Shown here: positions 13,501 to 28,207 of the stretch, piece by piece
Layout of the letters: every line of letters starts with the position of its first letter
Position numbering within the stretch: position 1 is the stretch's first letter
Assembly: GCA_012295275.1 (NCBI GenBank)
Contig: CM022665.1
Location: 31,942,022 to 32,006,021 of the forward strand
Length of the DNA: 64,000 nt
Direction of reading: 5' to 3'
Source of the DNA: Chrysomallon squamiferum
Taxonomy: Eukaryota; Mollusca; Gastropoda; Neomphalida; Peltospiridae
Made by a program: the position numbers and the translations under genes
The notes under the pieces: model-generated
Seen by the model: the letters and a program-made list of their open reading frames with translations, nothing else
The model's database searches: none
What the model was told of the DNA's origin: nothing

Positions 13501-16500
13501 TCATTAGAAAATTAAGAAATTAATTAATTAATGTTATTTGACAACATACTAATGCATTTAATGTTAGCAGATACCATATACCAAAAATACTTTTTATATA
13601 ATTATTAATATTAAGAAATACAAATTAACAAGTTTAGTCATTTTGAAAGTGTTGACAATTAACAAATCATTAACACAAGAAATTAAAATAAACAGATAAA
13701 TAAATAAATTAAGTTAGACAGAGACTGCCTTGCTGATGACTAAATTAAATTCAAACTGAAATATACTTCATTGAAATGCCTGCCAGACATATACTTATCA
13801 GAGGTCTACATAAAACAGATGTCTCAAATGATAAACTTTCTCCTTGGGTGATAATCAGCTAATTGTTTAACCACTTGTTTCCCATCTAATAAATATTAAA
13901 TACATTTTTTAAAATAATGTATTAAATTAACTCCAAATAAGGATCTGGCAAAAGCAAATATCAAAGAATAAATTCTTTTACTCTTAATTAAATTATGTTA
14001 TGGAATTTGTTCACTGTTTTTATCTTTTTCTTTTGATTCTTTTTCTTTTCTTTCTTTCTTTTTTTCTTTTTTAAATGTTTATATTTTTTATTATTATTTT
14101 TAAAATTCATTTTCAAGAAATTTTATGCTATTGTACAATTCTGTTTACTGTAATATTCTAATATTGTCTGTCAATTTCCTATCACTATTTTAATATTCAA
14201 TATTAATTCCAGAATCCTATTATAATATCAGTAATTTTGATTGGTGCTCTTTGGCAAGCAAAACCAAAGAAATTCAATAATTTATGACAGGAGACAAAAC
14301 AGATCATGGCAAATATCTGTTAAAAAATAAACAATGTCATATTGATCACATTTTAAACATTTTCAAAACAACTGATTGTTAAATATCACTGACTCAGTAA
14401 AGAATATGCTGATTAAACTCAGGAATATTGTTTTGGTTCTGAAGATAATTCTGCATATGACTGTTTCAGTTTACCATTTGAAAACAGATGGTATTTCTCA
14501 AATATGGATCCACTGTAGGCTTAAATATTAAGAACAATAATCAACAAATATATGAAATATAATTATGTATATGCAGGCATAGCCACATACACATGTACAT
14601 ATATTAAGGCACTCATAAACAGGTAAATACATATGTGCACTTTTTCAAATACCCCTCATATAACACAAATTTACAAAAGCACACACACACTGATTGTATT
14701 TATAAACAATATATGAACACACACACACAAACATATGCCCTCAACATTTTTTTTTTTTTTTTTTTTTTTCAAACTCTGAACTACACTTGTGTTGCTAATC
14801 TCAGTTGTAAGGGAGTTTATTAAGCAATATCTTTCAACAAATATTTCATAACGGTAATAAAAGTGTGAGAAAACTATTTTCCCTTGATTTATGTACATTT
14901 GTGTTTTACCAGACACAGTGATGTGGTGCTGTCTCTATATCTATTTTATTATTTATTTGCACAGGTTTTGATTCAGTCTACTGCCCACTGTATAACAATA
15001 CTATTACACATCAGTCAACTACCGTATAATTGAATAACTCTAGTTTTACACAATTCATATTAACCATATTATATTATTACTATTTTTATTATTATTATTA
15101 ACATTGTTTTGTTTTTTTCCTGGGTTTTTTGTTTTTGTAAATTTTATTGTTTTAAACAACTGTGTAATTAATTATATTACATGATTTTAACTGTATTATT
15201 TATTTATTTATTTATTTATTTATTACTATTATTTTGGCTTTGTTTTCAAATTTTTTGTATTAAACAAAATCTGAAAAATGCTGTTATTTCATGTATTTCA
15301 TAATCTAGAAATGACATTTACTGACAAAAATGTTAATCTTTTAAACTCATACAGTAACAAAAAGTTTTGTTTTTTTAATTTTTTCTATTGTGAGTTTTAA
15401 AGAATGTTAAAAATCGAAATTTAAGAGCAAAACTAAATGTATATCTTTATTTGAAAAACTGAATGTTGCTACTTAAAATGATGGTAATTAATTTATTAAA
15501 AAAAAAAAAAACAATAATAATAATAATAATAATAAATGTTTTACATTCAAGTATTTTGAAACAAAATATAAGTAGTTTGGGTCCAAAAAATACATATTTT
15601 CTATTAATTTTAATAGTATTTATTACAGAGACTCAAGCCATTTTATTGATTTATTTTTCCAGAATTGGAAAACATTATTTTTAAAATTGACATTTCACTT
15701 CCTAAAAATTTTAAGACTGCATATTGATTTTTTTTTGATTTTTTTTTTGGCATAAATTAATATTCAGAATGCATGCATTTGCAGATTGAAAAAATATCAA
15801 TTTCAAATGCATACTTCCCACAATAGCAGTCATTTCAATTCAACCATATATTTGTCTTGTAGCAGCAACTGTTGAGAATGTCACTGAACAAACACTTCAT
15901 GGCATTTACATAGTTCTTTTCATCCATCAATTCCTTCAATTAAATGATCGAACATCACAACAATGAAGCCATTTTTATTTTACATCCTGTGATCTAAATA
16001 TATTGCCTTTATTAATCTGAAATAATATTTTTACATGAAAACTCTAATGTGTTAAGTATTTTTCAAGGCAAAGGGCCTTGGGAGAAGATTTTGGTGTAAT
16101 TTGATATTTCTTTTATTGCCTAAAGGCATTTTTAAAGGTTATGCACATTAAACCTTTGAAACCCAAGGGCCAGCATTACAGCCAACTGGAAACCATTTGA
16201 AAAGACATAATATTTGATTTGGTATATATGTATTATTTACAAAAATCTTCTAGCCAACTAATATATATTTTACAGATTATGGATATAATTTCAAAAAATT
16301 TGTTTGCTGATTTCAGTGTGAGAAATGTTCCCTTTAAATGTATGAACACAATATAATTATTAAAAAGTTGAAAAAATAAACTAATAAACTTCAAAAGGAC
16401 AATGACGTTATTATTTGATGGGAAAAAAAAATTATAACATAATAATAATAATAATAATAATAACAATTATAATGATGATGATAATAAAAAATGCTATACA

Positions 16501-17354
16501 AGTAAAAAAACAAACAAAAAAACCCCAAAAAACAAACTATAAAGCATTATTTCACAATGAAAATAAATCCTACACTGTAAATATCATTCTTTCAAAAAGA
16601 AAAAATCCAGCTAACTTGCCACTAAAAAATTTCATTTCAATACCAGACAAGAACCTTTTGAAGGGAATAAAATTTCTTAAATATCTCAGAAGTTAATCTT
16701 CATCATTAAATATCCACAGCTGAAATGTCAACCAAAAGCTTGACCAGATGCCCCTATTAATAGAAGTAGCAGAAACATTCAATGAAAACTGATCACAGAA
16801 TTCGGTGGTCATCCATTTTGGAAAACACTTGAACAAATTAGCAACTATTACTGAGTAATGGGCAAACAGAGAACAAACACTGGTGACCGTGGATCTCATC
16901 TATAGGGAAAAATTGTCAGAATTGACTTAGATCATGTATGGAGGATTTTCAATGCCTCCTACCCAGGAGATTGGGATAAAACAGTCTCAGAAGTTGTGTG
17001 ATTCATAGATAATCCTGTGTAAGAACACCTCTAAGTTAATGGTTTAAAATCATCACTGATAGTGATTTCTATGTAAATAGAAATTTTTATCATAAAACTT
17101 TATTTGATCCAGCAAATCCCATTTAAGATAGTTTCAGAGTTATGATTGAAACACTGATATCATTTAATTAATTTGTCTTTAATAAAGTAATCAATGATTC
17201 TATGTTAACCATGTTGTATAAAATAATGTTCTTTCTGTCTTTTATCAAAGTTCAGCTGTAAATCATTATTTATTTTCAATATATATGTTTTTTCAATGCA
17301 TGTCTCATTAAAGATGAAATAACAATGTTTACCAATCTTAAACTGTTTATCACT

Positions 17355-17760
17355 CATGATAAGATACAACACAATAAATAAGATAGGATTCAACATAATA
17401 AGTGTACACAAACTTAAAAATGGGGATATGACATAATTATATAGCTTTACCTCCAAAGCAATATAGAGATATATACAATACAGAGATATTACACTAACTC
17501 ACATAAAATGTATATAAACACAATAAATAGACATTATCTTCAGTATAGGATACAACACAACAGTGAGGTACTAATTCCCTAGATAGGATACAAAACAATG
17601 ACAGGATACAAACTCATGAAAATATACAACCCACTACTTCATAGCAACAACTTTCAGCACAGGATGCAAACCAATTAGTCATTTCCAGCATAAGACACAA
17701 TACAGTATCATAGTATTAATTCCTAAGATAGCATACACTATATAACAACAGGAAATTAAT
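17355..17760. repeat. Degenerate minisatellite with AGGATACAACACAA core
   Basis: The core recurs at about 17547, 17585, 17603 and 17661, with weaker matches at 17361 and 17692. Spacing is irregular, roughly 20 to 60 bp. The units have diverged strongly. Confidence 0.6.
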
Positions 17761-18189
17761 TTATAATTGCCAAGGAATACAAATCTACCTGTGATACACC
17801 AAAGTTTTCACTGTTGCCAAATACTGAATCCATCTTACTGTAATAAAAGTCATACTTGAGAATTGTCATAAAATATTCGATAATGTTAATTAATATGAAC
17901 TGCACTGAGCAGTTATCTCCTTCTCAAAGTGTCAAGTGTTGTGACTCATTTTCATTACAAATGATTGATTGGAAAGTTAAACTATAACTGATCACTGGGA
18001 AAAAACATTCTGAAAATATAGGGAAATGTCAACATGCATTATAAATTTCATATTTCCACAGGCAAATACTTTAAATAATGAATGAATGAGTAAATGTGTT
18101 TAATTACAACCAAACAGTTTATTATATTAAACATTATTTATGATAGATATGATATGGGCTTTCTGATAATTTAAATGTCTTTGAATAAA

Positions 18190-18290
18190 TGCTGCTACCA
18201 CCATTTCATTGGTTTCTCATAGTAGATTTATAGAATCTTTTATTTATGTGATTGACAGTTTAGTAGTCACATGTGTCTGTTTCTACACAT
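18190..18290 (-). mobile_element. Degenerate molluscan MD-type SINE fragment
   Basis: The plus strand reads GCTGCTACCACCATTTCATT, then GGTTTCTCATAGTAG and AATCTTTTATTTATG. This follows, in order, the complement of the remembered MD-SINE tail (GCTGTCGCCACTTCATGGGC, CTCTTTTCGATTAGCAG, GATCTTTTATATGC). Only about 100 bp is recognisable. Confidence 0.5.
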
Positions 18291-19559
18291 TATCTGTCAA
18301 TTTTTTTCTGAAAGATTCAACATTACACAGGATCTCTCTCTAACTCAAATCAGTGCATTTGATACATGAATCACTGAATACTGGCTGAAATGGGAAATAC
18401 CTCAAATACATAGCCTACTCAAGAGTAACATATTACTGCAGCATTTTCCATAGACATACAGATACATGTGTCTGGGTCTATATATGTATAATACAGCCTT
18501 TGTTCTAAGGATTTAACTACAAAAGTTGAGATATACAATCAACTGTCACTGAAATTGATGCATGAATCATGAAAAAGTAGCAAGCATGGGTATAACCCCA
18601 TTAAAACATTAAGCTGTGCAGCATGCTCATATTAGCATGTCACTGTAGCACTTACACTGCTGATGAAGAAATCTTGGTTCTCAGTTTCAAAGAAAGAAAA
18701 GGAATCCAGTCACTGCAGTGAAAGGATAGGCTCTACATCGCATTATACCCAGCCAGATGGTGATCTCAGTGGACAGCAGTGGTCAACAGTGATAACTGAC
18801 CATATCACATTCAATCATCATAACATGGCCAATAATGACCGATGACTAATCATGGGATAATAGCACTGTCCTTCCTTGACCACCAAGAGAACTTGATAAC
18901 TGGGAATCATACAAGATGAATCATTTTTTGATTTAATTTTCTCTGTCAAGTTCCCACAGAAATGAACAGTACACACACATGGCACTGAATAAATGAATCA
19001 AATGAAGTGAAAATGTTGCATATTGTATTGGATAGTTTTTGTAATACTATCTGGCTGATATAGAATTTCATATTTCTGTGAGAATTAGTTATAAAATTAT
19101 AACAGAATAATAAATTTTAAAATCAAATTTACAATTCCCAATTTGCACCAGCTAAACACTGGCAATGGGTTGTCAATTTAATTACTTGTTGTTACATAGT
19201 GATGCATACAAATTGTTTTTAAAAATTATAAATTAAAAAGAAATAGCTGTCATTATTAATCAATTTACTGAAATGGATTTTCAAGTTTTATAGTGAAATC
19301 CATCTTTTCCAACAAACTTTTCTGTAAATTACCCTAAGCTGTTTACCCAATATAATGTTACTTAAGATAATATTAGTTTAAAAATTAGTATTTGAAAAAG
19401 AATTTAACTAAATTTGGAAATGGTGGTTATACAGTCATTCTGTTATGGAAGCCATAATCATTATTTGAATGCAGCACTCAAAAGCATCGGTTCCAAAATA
19501 AATTTAAAGTCAGTTTTACTCTTTAATCAGTTTTTATGTGGGTATCTGCATCACCTGAT

Positions 19560-20225
19560 ACAGGCAGAATTAATAACTAAATAATTAAGTTACAGTAAAG
19601 TATTATTGCTGTCATATCAACTTATCATTAATCAAGGGATATAAATATTTTATTTATTTCTACATAGGTAAGGTTGCTAAATAACATACTGTACTGTAAG
19701 CTGGATGATCAAAACACTAAGACATTTACTGAATGACCATAACAAACAATAATAATTCTGTTTCATTTATTTAGTTTTGTATAACCAAGTATATATTTCT
19801 GTATGTAGTAACATTACAGTACTTTTAAATATTTCATTTATTTCTACATATATGTGAATAGATAAGGTTACTAAATAACATACAGTGCTCTGTACAGGCA
19901 TTATTAAATACTGAAACATTCATTGAATGACCATAACAAACACTAGTAATTAATACTTTTTCATTTATTCTGTTTTGCATAATCAAATATATAGTTCTGT
20001 GGGTAGGTAAGGTTAATAAATCACATTACAGTACTGTAACTTGAAAGCTGGATTCTCAAAACACTACAACCTTCATTGAATGACCTTAACACTAACAATT
20101 AACATTCTTTCATTTATTCTGTTTTGTATAACATATATATGTGTGTGTGTGTTTGTAAATAAGGTTACAAAATAACATGTAGGTATCATTAAATGCCAAG
20201 ATATTCAATGACCATAATAATCAAT
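19560..20225. repeat. Four-copy tandem repeat, units about 145-195 bp
   Basis: The anchor AAGGTTnnnAAATnACAT recurs at about 19670, 19864, 20009 and 20161. Each unit also carries an ATTGAATGACCATAACA-like segment and a TTTCATTTATTCTGTTTTG-like segment. Units differ by many substitutions and by indels, so the array is old. Confidence 0.85.
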
Positions 20226-22207
20226 AATAAAGAATTGCTATAATTATATTTTCTCTCTGATTGCCATGAAAGAATAACCAAATAATAATTATACTAGAGA
20301 TAATCATTATCATTTTGCAGTGTCCTCTTGTTGAGTGAAAGCCTCTGCATGTTGTTACCACATTTCCATTTCTTGCAAGAGATACACTTAAATATTCCAA
20401 ATGAAGTTTTAGCAGACAAGAGGGAGATAGTATATTATTTCTTTTAAGACATCCAATTACTGCACGCAACTGTCCAGAGTATTGTGAATGCCATAAAATA
20501 AACTCTAATAATTACAAAGTTATCATAAAAAAGAAAAGAAAAAAAAAGAAGATTAGAAATATAAAGTATATATAGATCAGAGAAAAACCCTGACTGTCAG
20601 CTGAGGCAGTGAGAGTTTCTGAGTATTGTGCTGAATAAATAACTATGATAACCAATTTGTCAATATTGTGAACACAAACAGGCAATTTGGGCTTCCTCAC
20701 GAGACCAGCCAGTGTCTTTTGTAACTGTTTCCCTAGAGGCCAGGAAACACAAGACACTATTAAATCATACACACTGTCCAGTCTGCTGCAAACTCTGTTT
20801 ACTTTATTTGTGGTTTTTTATCAACTACATCTATCGGAATGCCAATAAAATTCAATAGTTCCTATTCTTTTAAATTATTTTTTAAAATAAAATTATTTTT
20901 CCTTATTTTTCTTCTTTTAAAAAAAAAGAAAAGAGAAAATCATAATGATGATTTTTATAGCAATAATTTTACATTAAGTTATATCTAAAATACATGCATT
21001 ATGATCATCTTCATCACAGTAATTTTGTGTTTCCCATTTAAAGGATCAAACATATTTATTATTATGTGTCTTACATCATTAAGGAAAAAGAAAATATAAA
21101 ATATCTGAGGAGAATTACACAAATGATAGATATTTTTTATTACTGAATACCTTAAATGAAAAACTCAATTACCTTTTTTTTTTTCTTTTAATCGTATACC
21201 CCCATTAATATTTAATAAATGTTCATTTTAAAAACAGTTTATAATTATTATATAATGCTTGGTATTTTATAAGCATATTATTAAAATGACAGCAGACTAT
21301 TTATTTGTAAATAGTTTTGTCTAACTTTATACATTAGTACATACAGACATCCAATGGTTACTCAGTGTGCCTAGATAATTTCACTGTTATGTATACCAGT
21401 ATAAAAGCTAAATTCCTTTCTTCCGTAGTAAATGGTATTTAGAAATTCTTTCTTTGACTGGCTGTCCATGTAATGTAAGGATGATAGATAACACATGACA
21501 ATCTTGATTTAGACTACACTGCATGTCTTATGTTGTGTGTGTGTGTGTCTGTATATTTATTTTGTTTGTATATATGTGGGTGTGTATGTAATTATGTATG
21601 TATATATGCATATATGAATTAGGGACATAAATATGTATATGGGTTTATGAATGTGTATGTATGTACATTATGTTTGTATGCATGAGCTGAATGATAGTAT
21701 GTGTAAATGTATGGACTAATATTTGTGAAACTAATATTTAAAACTAATAAGCTAGGAATCAACATATAGGCCTACATGTAGTATCTATTATCAGCTTCAT
21801 GCTGGATACACTTTCAAGCAAAAGATTACATAATCATTCCTTTATCTGGAATATCTACTATATTACCAGTTACTACTATCTGTAACATACAACAATATTC
21901 CATTTTAATTTTATCCAAGTCTTAAACATTATTTTTTTCATAATTTGAGCTTACTAAGAGTTATATTATTGAATATGACATTATTATTTTATTTTATTAT
22001 TTTTGTTAAGTACTATGGTAAAGTACTTTTTTTTTTTTTTAATAAGGACAAACTGATCAGTGTTTAATATTTGAAATCATTAGTGTAATCTCATGTATTA
22101 AGTGTGAAGATTAATCTCTATCAGTTTTATCCTTCTGATTTATTAAACAAGATGTTTTCAGTAGAAGTAGTAGTTAACTGTACATCATCACGTCATCAGT
22201 GCATTTC

Positions 22208-22210
<3 letters not shown>

Positions 22211-22246
<36 letters not shown>
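22211..22246. repeat. (TG)18 microsatellite
   Basis: A pure TG run is followed by GAGAGAGA. Confidence 0.95.
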
Positions 22247-22253
<7 letters not shown>

Positions 22254-22919
22254 AAATGTATATATGTGTATGTACCTATGCTGTTTGTATAAATTTATGT
22301 AAATGTGTATGTGGATGTATGTCTACGAGTGAATATATTTAGATATACATTTGTGTGTACAGCAACACACAAAGAAAAACACATATATACTTATATAAGC
22401 CGAAATATACATCTGTGTATTGTTCTGTATTACAAATAAGGTCAGTTTTAAATATGGATTATACACAATGATTAAAATATTTTAAATGGTTTTTGTGTGC
22501 AGTGATTAATATCACTTGACATTGTAATGACACTACATTTATCAAAGAAAAAAAGCATGTAACAACAATTTATAACATAGCCTCAAGCGGATTCAATAAT
22601 CTTAACTGTATTATTTAATTTTTTAAAATTTTATTGACACTCTTCCAATAATTATTTCTAAAAGTTCAAATCAATATTTTAAATTATTATTAAAATATTT
22701 TTTTATTTATGATATTTATGCATTATATAAATATATGTAGTTGAAAAAATTGGTTTATTTATTCATCTTACAATGTTTAAAATATTAAAAGAAACTTTGG
22801 AATTTAAAGATAAAATATTCATTTCATATTCATCTGATAAAATAAACAATACTAAAAATTATTATGTTAAATTTATCTAACTTACCTTTCTTGAGAATGA
22901 CTATGATGTAAATATGTCA

Positions 22920-23190
22920 CTTAAGTCTCCAGATGACACAATGTTATTATTATAACTGCACAATGTATTAAATTTCCAAATAAAAATTCTATATAGATGT
23001 ATAAGTAGGAAACTTTTCAAATGACAATTCACTCTATGTGAAATTTAAGTTTCCTAATAAGAATGTTGTATGTATACAATTGTGAGTTTCCAAATGATAA
23101 TTCTTTATATATAAATTTCAAATTTACAAATACAACTTCAGTATTTGAGAGTAAAAATTTCCAAATTTAAAATCTGTGTGTTATTTACAA
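22920..23190. repeat. Minisatellite, period about 36 bp, about seven units
   Basis: The core TTTCCAAATGATAATTCT, with variants, recurs near 22974, 23014, 23049, 23086, 23122 and 23157, with a first weak unit at 22926. The regular spacing supports true tandem origin despite divergence. Confidence 0.8.
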
Positions 23191-23965
23191 ACAATTAAAA
23201 CTTTGAACACATATGTTGACAGAACTATTGAAAAGATCCTAAAGTTCTTGTTATAATAGCAGGAATCACAGTAACCACTGGCAACCAGAGGAAGAACCTT
23301 CTATCTACCTACAGATGCTGACAGTAAATCAGAATGGTCACATGGCACAGACAGTTATACACATCCAAGAATTGTTCCTATGAGAAACCATAAACAATGT
23401 TTTCTATTCTTCTATCTGCATGCAAGAACACCACATGCAGATGGCTTTACACCAGTAACTGGGACAGTCCATTGCAGCATAAGGGGGTGTTAGAAGACAG
23501 AGACCAATACAATATTGATTTCAGTGGAAATCTGATATAGGGCTTCCCTGTCTGGGTTAGTGTCATTTTTTTAACTGCTCTGTTTATTTAAAAATGTCAA
23601 ATCATATTAAACAGATTTATGAATTAATAATATTATTATGTGTTTAGTTTATTTTGCTACTTTTAAAGTATTTTGTTGAGAAATTAATTGTTTAATTGTC
23701 TACATGGAAATACATTAAACTAGCAATAAATTGCTCAGTATAGCATTGTATGTAACAGTGACTATTAATATTGATTATGTAATGTGTGTGTATATGTGTC
23801 TATGAGTGTGTGTTTATATATCTTATGTAGATTTAAGATCATGGAAAATAAATCCAGGCTACAATGTTTTTGGTGCATATTAAGACATTACCTTTTTACT
23901 AAAATAACAAGTATATCCACAGGTATTATGATACATTTTAATAACTGAATATTTATTTGTATGTG

Positions 23966-23994
23966 CGTGTGTGTGTGTGTGTGTGAGAGAGGGC

Positions 23995-24038
<44 letters not shown>
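23966..24038. repeat. Adjacent (GT)n and (GA)n microsatellites
   Basis: A GT run (23966-23985) is followed by a short purine spacer and a pure GA run to 24038, directly upstream of a SINE remnant. Confidence 0.9.
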
Positions 24039-24042
<4 letters not shown>

Positions 24043-24070
24043 TGTGTGTGGATTGGTGCTGAGTGTGTGC

Positions 24071-24210
24071 TGTTTTCCTATTCTAACAAGTGCTCTGTAA
24101 CTAATTTACCAGTGACTAAGGCATATTTCCTGTCTATGGGAAATGATAAATATAAAAGATCCATTACAGCTAATTGAAAAATTATCAAAAGGTTTTAGTA
24201 GTGGCATTAA
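24071..24210 (+). mobile_element. MD-type SINE central domain, well-preserved order
   Basis: In order, the segment holds TTCTAACAAGTGCTCTGTAA, TTCCTGTCTATGGGAAATG, TATAAAAGATCC and AGCTAATTGAAAA. The remembered molluscan MD-SINE core has TTCCAGCCAGTGC, ATCCTGTCTGTGGGATGG, TATAAAAGATCC and GCTAATCGAAAAG at the same spacing. The TATAAAAGATCC block (24151-24162) is identical. No tRNA head was found; a GT/GA microsatellite occupies the expected upstream position. Confidence 0.75.
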
Positions 24211-26882
24211 GTAAAACAGTTGGTAGTATTCCTATTATAATAATAATAATAATAATTATTATTATTAAAGCTGACATTATTTTCAGGACTATGTGGATGA
24301 AAAAAATGTGCTTCATAACACCTTTCTTTGGCAATATTTAGACTGAATGTAAAAATTTAAGTCATTAATTAAACAGTACTGAAAAAAGTAAAAAAATAAA
24401 AATATTCTATTTCAGTAAAACTGCCAATCACATGTAATACAATATATATAAAACAATTAATATTTTGCAATCCATCAGAATTAATTTCATTTTTTTTTTT
24501 TTTTTAATTATTCAAAGCATAATAGCTAGACAATTAAACTCTTGCATTTTGTTTCATATAGGCTCCAGGATCTGTTGGGTCTGTTTGCTGACCCTGAAAG
24601 CTGATACCTGTCCAGTGGTAGGGGCCACTCAGCAACTGCCGATTAATTGCTTTTTGCTGTTGTCTGAAGTATCCTTGGTAAACACTGTTATTTACACTGG
24701 CTGTTCATTTCTGTATAATGACAATGTTTTGAAAGTCAAAACAGTCATTTGTCATAATGAACTCAAAATGTCATTTTATTTTTAATGGATGGATATCGTG
24801 AGTTGATGAATATTATGCAGGGAAATGGATGTAACAGAAATATAATACTGATATTGCTGTACTGAGATTTTGGCTGGATATAAATGATAGAACTTCATTC
24901 ACTGTGAAAGCTGGTTACAGGTATATATATTAATACTTCATTAATATATTGTCCCATTGTCTTAAAAACCCTGTGTTAAAATCCCTTTGTCAGAACTCAA
25001 GGATTTTAAACAAAAGGGATTTGATCAAGAAGGGCTTTGGATTATCAATATTGCAGCAATGCTTAGAATGAGAACTGAAATCAGCTATTATTTGTATTCA
25101 TTTTATAGGAAAGTCCTGGAATAAAAATAACTTGTTCTTAATAGAAAAGTATTGAACAGCAGCCAAAATAAAAATAAAAATGTTTTACCTCTATATAAAT
25201 AATGAAAGAATGAATGATTGAATTAATTAATAAAAAAATGAAGATTTCTGAATTAAACATCAATAATTAAAAAAGTTATTAATAATATGTTGTTGTTCTT
25301 TATCCGACTTTCTATGTATAAATTAAAATTTGGTTATCTACTTTCACTTAACAAAGACCAACAAGCATGACATTCATTAAATATAATAAACTGAAATTTA
25401 ATGTTATTATAATAATTATCAACTTATCTTTTAAGACAAAAAGGAGATTAGTTTCACTTAGTATAAGACTAACAAATATGACATTTATTATATGCAGTGA
25501 AATGCAGTTTTATATTATAGACTAACAGCTTTTAAAAATGTTAAGTAGAATATACCAAAGGATTTAATAAAATAGCATTATCTCATTGCCAGCATGAAAT
25601 AAAACCTACAATTTGAAGATTTAAAAAAATGTTATGTAAAAATAAAATGATTAACAAGGAAATGATACAGACAATAAAAACAATTCCTCTTATTCTTTAT
25701 ATTTTTCTGTACTGCAAATATTCTCTTCTGCAAAATTAGAAAGCAAAAACTGAAGAGCACATTTCTTTTATGAGAAGACTGAGTTAAAAAAAACCATGTT
25801 AATTGCAGAATGATCTTTATTTTAAATGGAAAACGAGAATCAATATTTGTAAAATGGCAAATAAAGGAATCTTCAGCTGAGGCTAATAAAACATTTAAGT
25901 TCTAGATTCAAGTAGTCATAGCAACAGCATTTTTAGTTTTTACTTTTATATTATTAAAAATAAATACATTTAAAAGTAAGCAATATTTTGTATCTATCAT
26001 TTAGAGAAATGATTTAGAGAAACTTATACATATTTATTTTTTAATTATACAGAAAAGTATTTTATTTTATTTTATTATTATTTTTTAATTATTCTATTTT
26101 TCTATAACTATAAGAAATATGTCTAAAGATAATAATAACTGTAACCATTATCAAAAATAAATATTTCAGATCAGTTTTTTGAAACAACAAACTGAAAACA
26201 TTTTTAAAGAAGCCCCAAAAATTAAACAGTTTTTAATTTACTTTTTTTAATTCTGAATTTGTTTTGGTAATCTGAATATGAAGTACTGGTCTCTGATTCA
26301 GGAACTACGTGCCCCAGAACTGTACAAATGAGTTGAAAACAATAATCACATAATGTGTTACACTGAAACAATGTAAAAGGAAAATGTGGAACAGACGGAC
26401 ACATCCAACATTAAGTTATTCCTGTAACAGCATTGTGTAGGAAGTAATTCTATTAGTACAGTACTGTCACAGTTCCAGCAACAGCTCTTCAAAGAATGCA
26501 ATTTCCATAGCAAATTAACATCTCAGTGTAAAAAAACTATGATGAGTCAAAGTGCCATTTTGAGTCAGTTGCCAAAATACCAAATAGCACTGTGCATAAA
26601 TGTTTAGTCGCTGCTTTCCATAAAAAGATGAATTCAGTGGAACATTGGAATATTTTTCAGTATAATATGTTAAAAGACAGCCAGTGAGGAAATTTAATTA
26701 ATTTTGACTGAGTTTTTATGGCTGTATAAATAACACATTGCTTGATCAATGGGAAGGTACATAGTGAGAAAAAACCTATTTTGAAAGGTACTGCAGTAGC
26801 ACAATATAATTGATTTTTCCGCACATCATCCTTGATTCCTAAAGAAAATTAACACATCAATGATTAGGTAAAATTATAAATT

Positions 26883-26883
<1 letters not shown>

Positions 26884-26917
<34 letters not shown>
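26884..26917. repeat. (CA)17 microsatellite
   Basis: A pure CA dinucleotide run. Confidence 0.95.
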
Positions 26918-26919
<2 letters not shown>

Positions 26920-28154
26920 TACAAATGGCTTCTGCTATTTATTTTCTTAATTTAAAATGATGACATTTCTGGATATGTAACTTCTACAGAGAGTAACAAT
27001 AATGTGTCATGTCTGATTAGCACAGCTGTGTGCAAATTTCAAGTATAAAGTAACTGATACATATGAAGAATTACCCCAACTTTTCACTTCTAGTCACAAG
27101 AAAATAGTTTCCTCAAACACACAATAAATTATGTCAAAAGAAAATTATCTCATCTCTGGCTGGTCATAATAATATTCCCAGATTTTCTTATCTCTGACTG
27201 CAGAAGAGCTGATCAGTCTGAGAAAGGGAGACAACTATGTTAACACTGTAACAGTTAAAATGTTTAATATGATACAGCTGTTCTCTGGCTTGGAAACATT
27301 TTTCACTTTTGTTCAACAACAATAGATAATTAAATTTCCTTCTCCCTAAGACAAATTACTGAAGTTATAGTTAGTATTATTACTTTTTTTGTTGTTGTTG
27401 AATATAATCAGTTTTGTCTTGAAGACATCTGCAGTATCTGAATCATGGTGAATCCAGATGGCATGCTTACATATTTGTCATCCTCAGCATAATGTAAAAT
27501 TAGTGACTGTTTTGGGTGGGTTTTTCAACAAAAAAAATCATACATTTTTGTCTTCTCTTTCAAAAACAAAATCATGGACAGATGTTTGTCTGTGTGCCAA
27601 GATCATTTATTTTATCCAGTGATTTTATAAATTACTTAATTGTGTTAAACTTTTGATAAATATCTTTTAGGTTTCTGACCAAATGAAACTGAACCATAAA
27701 TTACTGAATTAGAAATATTTCTTCTGTTCTTTTATTCATTTTATACTGGATTTGTATTATTTAATCATTGTCTTTTTGTCTCAGCTTAGGTTTTTATTTA
27801 ATCTGATAATTAAAAATATCTCTTTTGAGTTTCACAATTCTGTATGAATTATATTTAATAAGTGAAAGGCTTATAATCAGCTATGCCATAATGAAGAGTA
27901 CATAGTTTTAGAGATATGCTGAAATTCTTAAAGTATACATAAAATTTTAAAATAAAATGTTGCATGGTTACAATTAAACGTTTTATACAGATATATATAT
28001 TATTACATATATGTTATACCATTCGGACACTGAAAGAGCATATAAACAATTTTCAGTATAATATGCACTAAACTCATTTCATATTTCTTTGGGGTTAGAT
28101 TCCTCTGGTTTTCAGCCCTTCAGTTACACACATTTTTTTTTTAAATGTACTTAC

Positions 28155-28207
28155 CATCTGAGCTGAATTCTTAGGTTTCAACTTTATTTCCTTCATCTTC
28201 TCATTAG
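28155..28207 (-). CDS. Neuron navigator-like gene, CH domain exon 2 of 4 (53 bp)
   Basis: This very short exon lies between introns of about 17.9 and 23.9 kb. It begins with two bases (CT) that complete a threonine codon from the previous exon, then encodes 17 residues, NEKMKEIKLKPKNSAQM, and ends in phase 0 at the donor GTAAGT. The acceptor is TTTTTTACAG. The peptide aligns without gaps with the NEK-E-I-G-P-S-QM segment of vertebrate NAV CH domains, and I recall the vertebrate exon borders falling at the same places. It would be easy to miss by itself; its assignment rests on the exact phase match to both neighbours and on the continuous CH-domain alignment. Confidence 0.93.

Larger units (their letters stand above)
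4268..28154 (-). other. Navigator intron, about 23.9 kb
   Basis: This is the largest intron in the window. It is mostly plain AT-rich sequence with simple repeats (GATA at 9096-9140; GT/GTAT at 9535-9840; poly-C at 12691-12703; TAG at 13318-13500; TTTA near 15197-15226; AAT near 15511-15535; GT near 21535-21680). It also holds SINE remnants at 8.7, 18.2 and 24.1 kb and minisatellites at 17.4, 19.6 and 22.9 kb. Two similar segments (GTGGACACCTCATTAT near 5154 and CTGGACACCTGATTAT near 5231) hint at a weak 78-bp duplication. No nested gene was recognised. Confidence 0.85.

Noticed and set aside
18663-18845. Ser/His-rich 60-codon plus-strand frame in a GC-richer patch
   Set aside because: The composition is less AT-rich than its surroundings, but I could not find a family match or flanking splice sites.
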